From assembly GCA_938016515.1 (NCBI GenBank), contig CALILP010000206.1, forward strand, positions 1 to 37,164: a DNA stretch of 37,164 nucleotides. The letters run 5' to 3'. A model generated the notes under the pieces. That model was given only the letters and a program-made list of their open reading frames with translations, did no database searches and had not been told where the DNA came from. The position numbers and the translations under genes are program-made. This DNA comes from an uncultured Paracoccaceae bacterium (lineage in GTDB: Bacteria > Pseudomonadota > Alphaproteobacteria > Rhodobacterales > Rhodobacteraceae). Positions 1-8,276 of this stretch are shown here, one piece after another (the stretch's first letter is position 1; each line of letters opens with the position of its first letter).

Positions 1-525
1 CACATGGTCGACGGTGCCTTGTGCCTGTGCCTCGTCCGCGATGAGGGTGTTGCGGTTGTCGAGGAACAGAATGCGGAATTGTTCGGTTTCGCGATGCGCC
101 ATGACCGTTCGACAGTAGTCTAACAAGGCGTCCCAACTGGACACGACGTGCTTTTGCAGAACCTTGGCGCGGGCCAGTCTGTGCGCCGATGCCTCGACGA
201 TCTTTAGTTCTGTTGCCACTGCCTGCCCGACGCCTTCGACTGCTAACAGTTGCTGAAGGCTTGCTGACAAGACCCGATTGAAGTCGCCGAAATGCGCCAT
301 CAACGCATAGGCCAGCGGTTTGACATCCTGTCGTGGGATGGCCCGGAAGAGGATGAGTTCAAGGACCTCATAATCAGGAACCGCGTCAGACCCACCGGTC
401 AGGAAACGTTCACGCAGGCGTTTGCGATGATCTGCAAGGTAAGAGGGCGCCTTTCCCCGAAGCGGAATGGCAGCGATGGTTTCGTCGTCCTGAAACAGGG
501 ATCGGGTGTCGGCAAAATGTGTCAT
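1..525 (-). CDS. radC: RadC family protein, 5' part only (runs off the window)
   Basis: The ATG is at 523-525 on the minus strand and 175 codons are open to the window edge, so the 3' part is missing. The protein shows the RadC N-terminal region: the basic RKRLRERF stretch (about residues 34-41), a DYEVLELILF segment followed by IPRQDVKPLA (51-72), and a helix-hairpin-helix-like LLAVEGVGQAVATELK (93-108). The start of the MPN/JAB-type domain is visible (FRILFLDNRNTLI, 150-162), but the expected HxHPSG metal site lies beyond the window, so metalloprotease competence cannot be judged. The cellular role of RadC is not settled; a DNA-repair role was proposed historically. It lies 81 nt downstream of dnaJ on the same strand, with a hairpin between them. 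Identification rests on family pattern. Confidence 0.9.
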   Translation of the reverse strand, partial: MTHFADTRSLFQDDETIAAIPLRGKAPSYLADHRKRLRERFLTGGSDAVPDYEVLELILFRAIPRQDVKPLAYALMAHFGDFNRVLSASLQQLLAVEGVGQAVATELKIVEASAHRLARAKVLQKHVVSSWDALLDYCRTVMAHRETEQFRILFLDNRNTLIADEAQAQGTVDHV

Positions 526-581
526 TGACGCAGATTTGCGCGATTCTGGTGAAAGGACGGTTAATGAGGAACGGGGTGCTT

Positions 582-601
582 GGCGGGCCTTGTCGCCCGC
601 C
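582..601 (-). terminator. Hairpin just after dnaJ, possible terminator
   Basis: A perfect 7-bp inverted repeat GGCGGGC / GCCCGCC (582-588 and 595-601, 6-nt loop) begins 5 nt beyond the dnaJ stop codon. On the minus strand it is followed by AAGCACC, so there is no U-tract. It may slow or stop dnaK-dnaJ transcripts before radC, or protect the mRNA 3' end. Without the U-run the terminator call is tentative. Confidence 0.4.
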
Positions 602-606
602 GTGCC

Positions 607-1746
607 TTAGCCCTTCATCGAATCCCAGAAGGTCTTGACTGATTTGAAGAAAGTCGAGCCTTCGGGATTGTTCTCTGCTGCGATTTCGTCGAATTCGTGC
701 AGGATTTCTTTTTGGCGTGCTGTCAGGTTCACTGGTGTTTCGACAGCCAATTCAATGAACATGTCACCGGCCCCACCACCACGTAGCGCAGGCATACCCT
801 TGCCACGCAGGCGCATTTGACGGCCCGACTGGGAGCCTTCTGGGATTTTTACACGAGACCGGCCACCGTCGATTGTCGGCACTTCAATCTCGCCGCCTAG
901 AGCCGCAGAGGTGATCGACACCGGCACACGACAAAACAGGTTCGTCGCTTCACGCTCGAACAGTTTGTGGTCGTTGACCTCGATGAAGATATAGAGATCG
1001 CCGGTTGGGCCACCGCGCATGCCCGCCTCGCCTTCGCCAGCGAGGCGAATGCGAGTGCCGGTTTCGACGCCGGCGGGGATGTTGACCGAAAGGGACTTTT
1101 CCTTCTCGACCCGCCCCTGACCATGACAGGTGTTGCATGGGTTCTTGATCGTTTGCCCCATGCCCGAACATGTCGGGCAGGTGCGTTCAACCGTGAAGAA
1201 ACCCTGCTGCGCGCGGACCTTGCCCATGCCGTTACAGGTGGGGCAAGTGACGGGCTCTGACCCGCCTTCGGCACCGGTGCCGTTACAGCTGTCGCAGCCG
1301 ACCGCTGTGGGAACGTTCACTGTCTTTTGCAGACCCTTGAACGCATCTTCGAGGTTGATGCGCAGGTTATAGCGCAGGTCATTGCCGCGCTGGGCGCGAG
1401 ACCGACCGCCGCCGCCGCGGCCGCCCATCATGTCGCCGAATAGGTCGTCGAAAACGTCTGAGAAGGCAGACGCAAAGTCGCCTTGACCACCGCCACGTTG
1501 ACCGCCGCCGCCCATACCGCCTTCGAACGCCGCGTGACCGAACCGGTCGTAGGCCGCTTTTTTCTCGGCGTCTTTTAGGACGTCGTAAGCCTCGTTGGCT
1601 TCTTTGAACTGCGATTCAGCATCTGGATTGTCGGTGTTGCGATCCGGATGCAGTTCTTTCGCTTTGGTGCGGAAGGCTTTTTTGATCGCAGCGGCATCAG
1701 CGCCCTTTTGGACGCCAAGCACATCGTAATAATCACGTTTTGCCAT
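607..1746 (-). CDS. dnaJ: Chaperone DnaJ (Hsp40)
   Basis: 379 aa, normal full length for DnaJ. The J domain at the N terminus carries the HPD motif (residues 33-35) that stimulates the DnaK ATPase. It is followed by a Gly/Phe-rich linker (about 75-120) and four CxxCxGxG zinc repeats starting at C151, C168, C190 and C204, then the C-terminal client-binding domains. It delivers unfolded proteins to DnaK in the cytoplasm. The ATG at 1744-1746 is preceded by a GGGGAGA ribosome-binding site. dnaK lies 74 nt upstream on the same strand, with a 9-bp hairpin in the gap, so the two are probably co-transcribed with differential expression. All type I DnaJ features are intact. Confidence 0.98.
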   Translation of the reverse strand: MAKRDYYDVLGVQKGADAAAIKKAFRTKAKELHPDRNTDNPDAESQFKEANEAYDVLKDAEKKAAYDRFGHAAFEGGMGGGGQRGGGQGDFASAFSDVFDDLFGDMMGGRGGGGRSRAQRGNDLRYNLRINLEDAFKGLQKTVNVPTAVGCDSCNGTGAEGGSEPVTCPTCNGMGKVRAQQGFFTVERTCPTCSGMGQTIKNPCNTCHGQGRVEKEKSLSVNIPAGVETGTRIRLAGEGEAGMRGGPTGDLYIFIEVNDHKLFEREATNLFCRVPVSITSAALGGEIEVPTIDGGRSRVKIPEGSQSGRQMRLRGKGMPALRGGGAGDMFIELAVETPVNLTARQKEILHEFDEIAAENNPEGSTFFKSVKTFWDSMKG

Positions 1747-1773
1747 GTGTTTTCTCCCCTTTGGGAATGCAAA

Positions 1774-1799
1774 GACCGGCCCGGTTCAGGGGGCCGGTC
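1774..1799 (-). promoter_or_regulatory. Intercistronic hairpin between dnaK and dnaJ
   Basis: A perfect 9-bp inverted repeat GACCGGCCC / GGGCCGGTC (1774-1782 and 1791-1799) with an 8-nt loop lies in the 74-nt gap between dnaK and dnaJ. On the minus strand it is followed by TTTGCATT, a weak U-run. It could be a partial terminator or a processing/stability stem that lowers dnaJ relative to dnaK. The structure is visible; its function is inferred. Confidence 0.55.
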
Positions 1800-1820
1800 A
1801 ATGCACGTCAGCCCAAAGGC

Positions 1821-3740
1821 TTAGTCACGCTTGTTGTCGCCATCCAGATCTTCGAAGTCTGCGTCAACGATATCGTCGTCACCGCCTTCGTCAGCACCCT
1901 TCATCTCTTCTTCGCCATTCTCTTCGTCTTGCGACGCTTTGTAGATGGCTTCGCCGAGCTTCATGGCGGATTCGGTGACGTTCTGGATGCCGGATGTCAG
2001 CTTGTCAGCGGTGATATCTTCTTTTTCCAGATCGTCTTTCAGCGCAGCAATGGCCAATTCGATGACTTCAACCGTTGTTGGATCGACCTTGTCGTTATGC
2101 TCTTCCAGCGACTTTTCGGTCGAGTGGATCAGGCTTTCGGCCCGGTTTTTGGCATCGACGAGTTCGCGGCGCTCTTTATCGGCATCCGCGTTTTCTTCGG
2201 CGTCACGCACCATGGCTTCGATGTCTTCATCCGACAGACCACCGGACGCTTGGATTGTGATGTTTTGCTCTTTCCCGGTGCCTTTGTCCTTGGCGCCGAC
2301 AGACACGATGCCGTTGGCGTCGATGTCGAAGGTCACTTCGATTTGCGGCATGCCACGTGGGGCAGGTGGGATGTCTTCGAGGTTGAACTGGCCGAGGATC
2401 TTGTTGTCGGCTGCCATCTCACGCTCACCCTGGAACACGCGCAGTGTCACGGCGTTCTGGTTGTCTTCGGCGGTCGAGAAGACCTGAGACTTCTTCGTTG
2501 GGATCGTTGTGTTCCGGTCGATCAAGCGTGTGAACACACCACCAAGGGTTTCGATACCCAGCGACAGCGGCGTCACGTCGAGAAGAACAACGTCCTTCAC
2601 GTCACCCTGCAGAACACCGGCCTGAATGGCAGCGCCCATGGCAACAACTTCATCCGGGTTCACGCCCTGATGGGGTTCTTTGCCGAAGAACTTTGTCACT
2701 TCTTCTTTGACGCGTGGCATCCGTGTCATACCACCAACCAACACGACTTCGTCGATGTCGGATGTGGACAGGCCTGCGTCTTTCAACGCCGCTTGGCATG
2801 GCTTGATGGATGCTTTGATCAGGTCGTTGACCAATGATTCCAGCTTTGCACGTGTCAGCTTCATGACCATGTGCAGTGGCTGGCCGTCTTTGCCCATCGA
2901 GATAAACGGCTGGTTGATCTCTGTCTGGCTGGAAGACGACAGTTCGATCTTCGCTTTTTCCGCAGCTTCTTTCAGACGCTGCAGCGCCATCTTGTCTTTC
3001 TTCAGATCGACGGCATGTTCTTTTTTGAACTCATCCGCGAGGTAGTTGACGATCCGCATGTCAAAGTCTTCACCGCCAAGGAACGTGTCACCGTTGGTGG
3101 ATTTTACCTCGAACAGGCCGTCATCGATTTCAAGGATGGTCACGTCGAATGTACCACCACCAAGGTCATAGACCGCGATGGTTTGTGTCTGCTCTTTATC
3201 AAGGCCGTAAGCCAATGCAGCTGCTGTCGGCTCGTTGATGATGCGCAGCACTTCGAGGCCAGCGATCTTGCCGGCATCTTTCGTGGCCTGACGCTGAGCG
3301 TCGTTGAAGTACGCAGGTACGGTGATAACCGCCTGTGTCACGTCTTCGCCGAGGTAGGATTCAGCGGTCTCTTTCATCTTACCGAGGATGAAAGCGGAAA
3401 TCTGGGACGGGGAGTACTTCTCGCCACGGGATTCGACCCATGCCGCGCCGTTGCCACCGTCGATGACGTTGAACGGCATGTTCTTCTTATCTTTCGCGAG
3501 TGCTTTGTCGTCGACGTTGCGGCCGATCAGACGCTTCACAGCGAAGATGGTGTTTTCTGGGTTTGTGACGGCCTGGCGTTTCGCCGGCTGGCCCACAAGG
3601 CGCTCGTCATCTGTGAAAGCAACGATAGACGGTGTCGTCCGTGCGCCTTCTGCGTTTTCGATCACGCGCGGCTTGGAGCCATCCATGATCGCAATACAAG
3701 AGTTGGTTGTTCCGAGGTCAATACCAATGACTTTAGCCAT
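1821..3740 (-). CDS. dnaK: Chaperone DnaK (Hsp70)
   Basis: 639 aa, the typical length of bacterial DnaK. The N terminus has the phosphate-1 motif [12 protein letters not shown], and the nucleotide-binding domain continues through [12 protein letters not shown] and [10 protein letters not shown]. The conserved interdomain linker [19 protein letters not shown] leads into the substrate-binding domain and a helical lid ending in an acidic tail with the usual DADFEDL motif. It binds exposed hydrophobic segments in an ATP cycle driven by DnaJ and GrpE; grpE is not in this window. The ATG at 3738-3740 follows an AAGGGA ribosome-binding site. A sigma70-like promoter candidate lies about 110 nt upstream; I found no convincing sigma32 element. 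Long open frames on the opposite strand are coding shadows. Confidence 0.99.
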   Translation of the reverse strand: MAKVIGIDLGTTNSCIAIMDGSKPRVIENAEGARTTPSIVAFTDDERLVGQPAKRQAVTNPENTIFAVKRLIGRNVDDKALAKDKKNMPFNVIDGGNGAAWVESRGEKYSPSQISAFILGKMKETAESYLGEDVTQAVITVPAYFNDAQRQATKDAGKIAGLEVLRIINEPTAAALAYGLDKEQTQTIAVYDLGGGTFDVTILEIDDGLFEVKSTNGDTFLGGEDFDMRIVNYLADEFKKEHAVDLKKDKMALQRLKEAAEKAKIELSSSSQTEINQPFISMGKDGQPLHMVMKLTRAKLESLVNDLIKASIKPCQAALKDAGLSTSDIDEVVLVGGMTRMPRVKEEVTKFFGKEPHQGVNPDEVVAMGAAIQAGVLQGDVKDVVLLDVTPLSLGIETLGGVFTRLIDRNTTIPTKKSQVFSTAEDNQNAVTLRVFQGEREMAADNKILGQFNLEDIPPAPRGMPQIEVTFDIDANGIVSVGAKDKGTGKEQNITIQASGGLSDEDIEAMVRDAEENADADKERRELVDAKNRAESLIHSTEKSLEEHNDKVDPTTVEVIELAIAALKDDLEKEDITADKLTSGIQNVTESAMKLGEAIYKASQDEENGEEEMKGADEGGDDDIVDADFEDLDGDNKRD

Positions 3741-4108
3741 ATTTTCAAATCCCTTACGTGAGGCGGTTTGATGAACACAGACCTGAAGTCAGCATCTGCG
3801 CCCGTTTCTGCGATTCAGATCAAGAGGTTGGTCCCGATCTTGTGATCGCTGGGTATATAGGGATGGGAATTGGGGCCTGCAACCAGTCTGCCCCTACGAA
3901 AATAGGGAATTTGTGACATTTTCCGGGGTGTGTGGCGTTTAAAGCGCCAGAGCGAATATGATCTTGTCGCTGTCATCCCGGATATGCCTTGGTGGGTTCA
4001 CTGTTTGGCATGGCATGGAATGCCTCAATCAAGGAGGTTGTGGCGCGCAAATCAGTAGCCGTGATGCAAATTTTCCAGAAAATTTGAACGATTTTCGAAG
4101 GAGCAGCG
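3741..4108. other. 368-nt intergenic region upstream of dnaK
   Basis: This gap separates the dnaK start from the stop of the SH3-like gene (both minus strand). It holds the dnaK leader and a candidate promoter (3854-3882). It also holds an AT-rich perfect inverted repeat, CAAATTTTC / GAAAATTTG (4067-4075 and 4078-4086), starting 22 nt past the upstream gene's stop codon. Short open frames here on both strands have no recognisable protein character. I see no RNA gene. Confidence 0.5.
3854..3882 (-). promoter_or_regulatory. Candidate sigma70-type promoter for dnaK
   Basis: Read on the minus strand, TTGCAG (3877-3882) is followed after exactly 17 nt by TATATA (3854-3859). Transcription would start near 3847, giving a 5' leader of about 107 nt to dnaK. 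Heat-shock control of dnaK through RpoH is common in alphaproteobacteria, but I could not find a clear CTTGAA...CCCCAT-type element here. Confidence 0.4.
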
Positions 4109-4711
4109 CTAGAAGTTGGTGTCGAGGCTGCAGCAGCCGCTTTGAACGGTACTTTCATCCGGTGCGTCGTTGAACAGCGTTGCCTGCCACCCGAATTCAC
4201 GATCGCTCATTCCATCGTTGCAATAGCCGCGCTTGATCATCAGCGTCCTGCTGGACGTTGGTCCTTCGGTGAATGTGGCCATAGCACCATTGGTCGCGAC
4301 ACTTTCAGAGATCATTGTCAGGTCACGACGATCAAATCCCATCTGTTGATATTCATCCCCACGGGTTGTGACGTTTAGCGACCAGAACGGTTCTGTCCCA
4401 AAGCACCGCATCGGGCGTGGAAAGGCGGTTGGGTCCTGATGATCGGAACGTGCAAGAAACCGCATGGCTGTCCAGCCGTTGCTTTCGCCAGCGATGACCA
4501 GACCCCATTTCCCATCAGGCGTTGTGCGCAATACCTCAATGTTCAAAGTATAGGGACCGTATGCGCCAATGATCTTTGCATTTGGATCAGGTGCCTTGCG
4601 GATGTTCAGTGTGTCGTTCTCTGCCACATCGGTGACAAAAAATGCGGCTGGAAAGGTGTCTGCGGACGATGCTGCTGCCATCAGTATCAACATGACGGCA
4701 AGCCGCATCAT
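4109..4711 (-). CDS. Secreted SH3-like domain protein (COG3650-like)
   Basis: I chose the ATG at 4709-4711 because it overlaps the upstream permease stop as ATGA and begins directly with a signal peptide (MMRLAVMLILMAAASSA, cleavage predicted before Asp18); an in-frame ATG 5 codons earlier is possible. The mature protein (200 aa precursor) has an SH3b-like segment: LNIRKAPDPNAKIIGAY (35-51), then KWGLVIAGESNGWTAMRFL. This is followed by a second domain opening with CFGTEPFW (103-110), the hallmark of a periplasmic COG3650-like family. Several cysteines, including a CC pair near the C terminus, could form disulfides. The likely location is the periplasm. Its function is unknown; coupling to a polysaccharide-export permease suggests an envelope role. 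Confidence 0.75.
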   Translation of the reverse strand: MMRLAVMLILMAAASSADTFPAAFFVTDVAENDTLNIRKAPDPNAKIIGAYGPYTLNIEVLRTTPDGKWGLVIAGESNGWTAMRFLARSDHQDPTAFPRPMRCFGTEPFWSLNVTTRGDEYQQMGFDRRDLTMISESVATNGAMATFTEGPTSSRTLMIKRGYCNDGMSDREFGWQATLFNDAPDESTVQSGCCSLDTNF

Positions 4712-5529
4712 TGCGCTGCGGTCCAACTGATCGATGCGCGTTTACGGGTATAAAACTCACCCATTAGCCCGATCAGGATCAGGACTGCGCTGACATACAG
4801 GGGATACGTCCACGAACTGAAGTGCGGATTGTAGTGCAGGAAAATATAGCCCCGTGCCTGATCAATCGCGTGAAACAACGGATTCCAGTCAAACAAGGCC
4901 AGCATTCCAGAGGGTAGTGTGTTTGCGACGAACATCTTGCCAGAGGCAAGCATGTTGGCCCGCGAATAAACGCTGGATCCGATATTCGCAAAGTTGGGTG
5001 CCCAGGGTTTGATCGCCAGAAAGATCATGCCCACCCCAACACCCGAAATCCAAGCAACAAGCACCATCATGTAGGCGCCCACCATGTCGTCAATGACCAC
5101 TGGCGTGAATGCTGCGTGGTAGATGAAAAGAACCACAACCAGTGACAGTGTTTGCAAATATAACGCAGAAAGTGCTGCCGCAGAGATGCTGATGGCCGTG
5201 TTCATGGGCCGGTGCTGCATCATCGGGGAGGCCGGCCCTTCTGACATGACGACTGCTGCCATCGTTTTGGAGTGGGTAAAGAACAGGAAGATGCCGGACA
5301 TGATATAAAGCAGGAAATCGCCTCTGATGGCGCTGCCGCGCATGTCGAGGACCTGAAACAGCAAAAAGAAGGTCAGCACAAAGATGACCGTCTGCAGCAT
5401 ATTGATCAAAAGACCGATGATCGGATTGCGGTGATTTTTGCGCACCTCACGGACGGTCGCGTGATAAATCACCTCTAACAGGCCGAAAGCACTGCGCGAG
5501 CGTGTCCGTCTGGTTTCGACCTGAAACAT
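4708..5529 (-). CDS. ABC-2 type polysaccharide export permease, KpsM-like
   Basis: 273 aa with about six hydrophobic segments and the amphipathic N-terminal region typical of ABC-2 permeases of the KpsM/Wzm class. The conserved segment near residues 205-235 reads LASGKMFVANTLPSGMLALFDWNPLFHAIDQARG, a common arrangement in capsule and LPS exporters (NPL...D..R). It would form the inner-membrane channel for a lipid- or KDO-linked polysaccharide. No ATP-binding partner (KpsT/Wzt) lies next to it, so the ATPase must be elsewhere or shared. The gene is translationally coupled to the secreted SH3-like gene downstream and divergent from cysQ and the glycan genes. The ATG is at 5527-5529. Family assignment is firm; the exported substrate is inferred from context. 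Confidence 0.85.
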   Translation of the reverse strand: MFQVETRRTRSRSAFGLLEVIYHATVREVRKNHRNPIIGLLINMLQTVIFVLTFFLLFQVLDMRGSAIRGDFLLYIMSGIFLFFTHSKTMAAVVMSEGPASPMMQHRPMNTAISISAAALSALYLQTLSLVVVLFIYHAAFTPVVIDDMVGAYMMVLVAWISGVGVGMIFLAIKPWAPNFANIGSSVYSRANMLASGKMFVANTLPSGMLALFDWNPLFHAIDQARGYIFLHYNPHFSSWTYPLYVSAVLILIGLMGEFYTRKRASISWTAAQ

Positions 5530-5550
5530 TTATGCTGTCCTGCCCGCGAT

Positions 5551-5569
5551 TGTCACATTCTGTGTGACA
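5551..5569. promoter_or_regulatory. Inverted repeat in the divergent permease/cysQ promoter region
   Basis: TGTCACA (5551-5557) and its exact inverse TGTGACA (5563-5569) are separated by 5 nt. They lie 22 nt upstream of the permease ATG and 115 nt upstream of the cysQ ATG. The size and spacing fit a dimeric helix-turn-helix regulator. The regulator is not identified. Confidence 0.4.
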
Positions 5570-5683
5570 TTCATGATGTGTGCCACGAAATTCTTGCCGT
5601 CGCGTTACAACGGTAGCATAAGCCGCGCGATATGTTTGATCAACTTTTGCAGCCCTGATGGCTGTATCCGGAAAGGTATTTTT

Positions 5684-6481
5684 ATGGATTTTGATAAGCT
5701 TACAACAGTGATGCGCACCTTGGCCTTAGAAGCAGGCGACAAGATCATGGAGATCTACAACGGTCCGGATTTTGAGGTGAAATCCAAAAGTGATGACAGC
5801 CCGGTTACCGTTGCCGACGAAGCGGCAGACGCCATTATCAGCGCCGGCCTGCGCGCGGCCTTTCCCGAAGTTGCCTTGGTTACTGAAGAACAGGCAGAGT
5901 CCCATTCAGTGACCGAAAACACCTTCCTGATCGTGGATCCATTGGATGGGACCAAGGAATTCATCAACCGTCGTGGCGATTTCACAGTGAACATTGCGTA
6001 TGTTGTGGATGGCGTTGCAATCCGCGGTGTTGTCTATGCGCCTGCAAAAGATCGTATGTTCTTTACCCAAGCTGACGGCACCTCGGTTGAAGAGGCGGGC
6101 CCGTTTGCCAAAGACGCTGTTGGCGCGCTGACACCTATCAAGGTGACCGACCCGGACAACGGCGCGCTTATGGTCGTGGCGTCCAAGTCTCATCGTGATC
6201 AGGCGACTGACGACTATATTGCAAAGTACGCCGTGAAAGACATGAAAAGCGCTGGATCTTCGCTAAAGTTCTGCCTTGTCGCGACTGGTGAAGCCGACAT
6301 CTACCCCCGCGTTGGCCGCACGATGGAGTGGGATACCGCTGCAGGTCATGCGGTGCTTGTCGGTGCCGGTGGCGATGTTGTTCGTTTTGATGACCACACC
6401 CCTTTGCGCTATGGCAAAGAGATTTTTGCGAACCCGTTCTTCATTGCCTACGCCCCCGGAGTAGAGCTTAAGAAAGCCTGA
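5684..6481 (+). CDS. cysQ: 3'(2'),5'-bisphosphate nucleotidase CysQ
   Basis: 265 aa, normal for CysQ. The start at 5684 is preceded by GGAAAGG (5670-5676) and gives a family-typical N terminus; a longer upstream reading adds 40 unrelated residues. The metal/lithium-sensitive phosphatase motifs are present: TEEQ (67-70), DPLDGTKEF (85-93) and WDTAAGHAVL (216-225). The enzyme hydrolyses PAP, the by-product of PAPS-dependent sulfotransfer and sulfate reduction, to AMP and phosphate in the cytoplasm. Its stop overlaps the kdsB ATG by one base (TGATG), placing it at the head of the surface-glycan cluster. That cluster ends with a sulfotransferase, so a PAP-recycling role there is plausible. Confidence 0.93.
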   Translation: MDFDKLTTVMRTLALEAGDKIMEIYNGPDFEVKSKSDDSPVTVADEAADAIISAGLRAAFPEVALVTEEQAESHSVTENTFLIVDPLDGTKEFINRRGDFTVNIAYVVDGVAIRGVVYAPAKDRMFFTQADGTSVEEAGPFAKDAVGALTPIKVTDPDNGALMVVASKSHRDQATDDYIAKYAVKDMKSAGSSLKFCLVATGEADIYPRVGRTMEWDTAAGHAVLVGAGGDVVRFDDHTPLRYGKEIFANPFFIAYAPGVELKKA

Positions 6482-7281
6482 TGTCCGTCCTGATCGTCAT
6501 CCCGGCGCGCTTTGCCTCGACCCGCTATCCGGGCAAGCCGCTTGTCGCCTTGAAAGGGGCGACAGGTGTGTCCAAAACGCTGATCGAACGCAGTTGGGAT
6601 GCGGCGATGGCTGTGCAGGGTGTCGACCGTGTGGTTGTCGCGACTGATGATGACCGGATCAAGGATGTCGCCGAAGGCTTTGGCGCAGAGGTCGTGATGA
6701 CCGATGAAGGCTGTCGCAATGGAACCGAGCGCTGCGCGGATGTCCTTGAAAGAATCACAGATCGTTTCGATATTGTCATCAATCTTCAGGGCGACGCGCC
6801 ATTGACACCTGCGTGGTTTGTCGAAGACCTGATCGCGGGGTTGCGTGAAAATGACTGGGCTCAGGTGGCAACACCGGTCTTGCGGACGGACGGAAAGGCG
6901 CTGAACGGATTTCTGGAAGATCGCCGCGCTGGCCGCGTTGGTGGGACAACGGCCGTGTTTGGTGCAGAAGGCCGGGCGCTGTATTTCTCGAAAGAGGTCA
7001 TTCCCTTTGTGGGTAAAAATTATGCAGACAATGATGAAACGCCTATTTTTCATCATGTTGGCGTCTATGCTTACCGCCCAAAGGCCCTCAACGCTTACAT
7101 GTCTTGGCCAATTGGCAAGGCTGAAACGTTAGAGGGGTTAGAGCAGTTGCGGTTCCTTGAAAACGGGGAACCAATGCTGTGTGTGACCGTTGAAGCGAGA
7201 GGCAAACAGTTCTGGGAGCTGAACAACCCGGAAGACGTGCCGCGGATCGAGGCGATGATGAAACAGATGGGGTCAGGATAA
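6481..7281 (+). CDS. kdsB: CMP-KDO synthetase (3-deoxy-manno-octulosonate cytidylyltransferase)
   Basis: 266 aa, close to the usual length of about 250. The N-terminal nucleotide-binding loop is present: IPARFASTRYPGKPL (7-21). Further family signatures are VVVATDDDRI, the metal-binding NLQGDAPL, and HHVGVYAYR followed by LEQLRFLENG. The enzyme activates KDO with CTP to give CMP-KDO for LPS inner core or KDO-linked capsule synthesis. It is translationally coupled to cysQ upstream. A hairpin GGTCAG / CTGACC (7271-7288) encloses its stop codon, and a second hairpin follows before galU, so galU may be partly uncoupled. Confidence 0.95.
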   Translation: MSVLIVIPARFASTRYPGKPLVALKGATGVSKTLIERSWDAAMAVQGVDRVVVATDDDRIKDVAEGFGAEVVMTDEGCRNGTERCADVLERITDRFDIVINLQGDAPLTPAWFVEDLIAGLRENDWAQVATPVLRTDGKALNGFLEDRRAGRVGGTTAVFGAEGRALYFSKEVIPFVGKNYADNDETPIFHHVGVYAYRPKALNAYMSWPIGKAETLEGLEQLRFLENGEPMLCVTVEARGKQFWELNNPEDVPRIEAMMKQMGSG

Positions 7282-7321
7282 TCTGACCTGCAATTCTTGG
7301 CAGCATTGTGTTACGCTGCCA
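7271..7321 (+). terminator. Two consecutive hairpins between kdsB and galU
   Basis: Hairpin 1 is GGTCAG / CTGACC (7271-7276 and 7283-7288, 6-nt loop) and contains the kdsB stop codon. Hairpin 2 is TGGCAGC / GCTGCCA (7298-7304 and 7315-7321, 10-nt loop). Neither has a U-tract. They could attenuate read-through into galU or stabilise the kdsB 3' end. Confidence 0.35.
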
Positions 7322-7379
7322 CACGGACGTCGCAATCAAGTGTAAAGTAAGTGTTAAGAAATACGAGTTAGGTAATCTG

Positions 7380-8273
7380 ATGACTACAAAAGTTACAAAA
7401 GCTATTTTTCCCGTCGCAGGCATGGGCACGCGGTTTTTACCCGCGACGAAATCTGTGCCGAAAGAGATCATGACGTTGGTCGACAAACCGTTGGTGCAAT
7501 ATGCCATCGACGAAGCGCGCGCCGCTGGTATCAAAGAGTTCATCTTTGTCACGTCGCGCGGCAAAGGTGCTTTGGAAGACTATTTTGACTGTGCGCCCGT
7601 GCTTGAACGTACGCTTGAAGAAAAGGGCAAGACAGAGCTTCTGGATATCCTTAAGGCCACGAACATGGATAGCGGCGAGATCGCCTATACGCGCCAGCAT
7701 GAAGCTCTTGGTTTGGGTCACGCCGTATGGTGTGCCCGTCGCTTGATCGGAGACGAGCCTTTTGCCGTGATGTTGCCCGACGATGTGATCGCAGCAGAGC
7801 GTCCTTGTCTGGCACAGATGATCGAAGCTTACGAAGAAACCGGCGGCTCTATGGTTGCTGCGATGGAAGTGTCTCCGGAAGCGACGAAATCCTATGGCGT
7901 TCTGGACGTCAAATCGGTCAACGGGCGGGTGAGCGATGTCGCTGGTATGGTCGAAAAGCCTGCGCCTGGCACAGCCCCATCCAATCTTGCTGTCATTGGC
8001 CGCTACGTGTTGGCCCCGACGGTTCTGGAAAACCTCAGCACGATCAAGCCGGGTGCTGGTGGTGAATTGCAGCTGACAGACGCTATTGCGCAAGAGATCA
8101 TTGATGGCCGCAAGGTTCACGGCTTCCAATTTGAGGGCAAGCGGTACGACTGCGGATCCAAGGCTGGTTACCTGCAGGCCACTGTCGCCTTTGCCCTGAG
8201 CAATCCAGAGCTGCGCGATGAATTCGCCCACTATCTGGACGGTGTCATCAACCACAAGATGGCCGCCGAGTAA
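7380..8273 (+). CDS. galU: UTP-glucose-1-phosphate uridylyltransferase
   Basis: 297 aa from the ATG at 7380, which aligns with the family N terminus; the 24 codons open upstream do not resemble GalU. The nucleotide-binding signature GMGTRFLPATKSVPKEI (14-30) is intact. LGLGHAVWCARRLIGDEPFAVMLPDD, VEKPAPGTAPSNLAVIGRYVL and GGELQLTDAI are also diagnostic. It makes UDP-glucose from UTP and glucose-1-phosphate for surface polysaccharides. The start has only a weak ribosome-binding site (TTAGG). It sits between kdsB and the glycosyltransferases, so it probably feeds UDP-sugar donor to this cluster. Confidence 0.96.
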   Translation: MTTKVTKAIFPVAGMGTRFLPATKSVPKEIMTLVDKPLVQYAIDEARAAGIKEFIFVTSRGKGALEDYFDCAPVLERTLEEKGKTELLDILKATNMDSGEIAYTRQHEALGLGHAVWCARRLIGDEPFAVMLPDDVIAAERPCLAQMIEAYEETGGSMVAAMEVSPEATKSYGVLDVKSVNGRVSDVAGMVEKPAPGTAPSNLAVIGRYVLAPTVLENLSTIKPGAGGELQLTDAIAQEIIDGRKVHGFQFEGKRYDCGSKAGYLQATVAFALSNPELRDEFAHYLDGVINHKMAAE

Positions 8274-8276
8274 TCC

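Noticed and set aside
1740-3761. Long open frames on the plus strand opposite dnaK (1740-2837 and 2871-3761)
   Set aside because: They are antisense shadows of a strongly conserved gene; no protein motifs, no ribosome-binding sites, and low-complexity composition typical of reverse-frame reading.
3741-3960. RpoH (sigma32) promoter for dnaK
   Set aside because: I scanned the minus strand for CTTGAA-like and CCCCAT-like boxes at 13-15 nt spacing and found no convincing pair.
4031-4037. Consensus-like AAGGAGG on the plus strand
   Set aside because: No start codon at suitable spacing opens a frame longer than a few codons.
4067-4086. AT-rich perfect inverted repeat as a terminator of the SH3-like gene
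   Set aside because: Arms are almost all A/T, the loop is 2 nt, and no U-run follows on the minus strand. It is noted in the intergenic entry but not called a terminator.
3958-4200. Two short open frames in the dnaK upstream region, on opposite strands
   Set aside because: Cys/Arg-rich translations with no family character; one runs into the real SH3-like gene.
7437-8255. 272-codon open frame on the minus strand opposite galU
   Set aside because: It is fully inside galU, whose motifs are intact, and its translation has no recognisable family.
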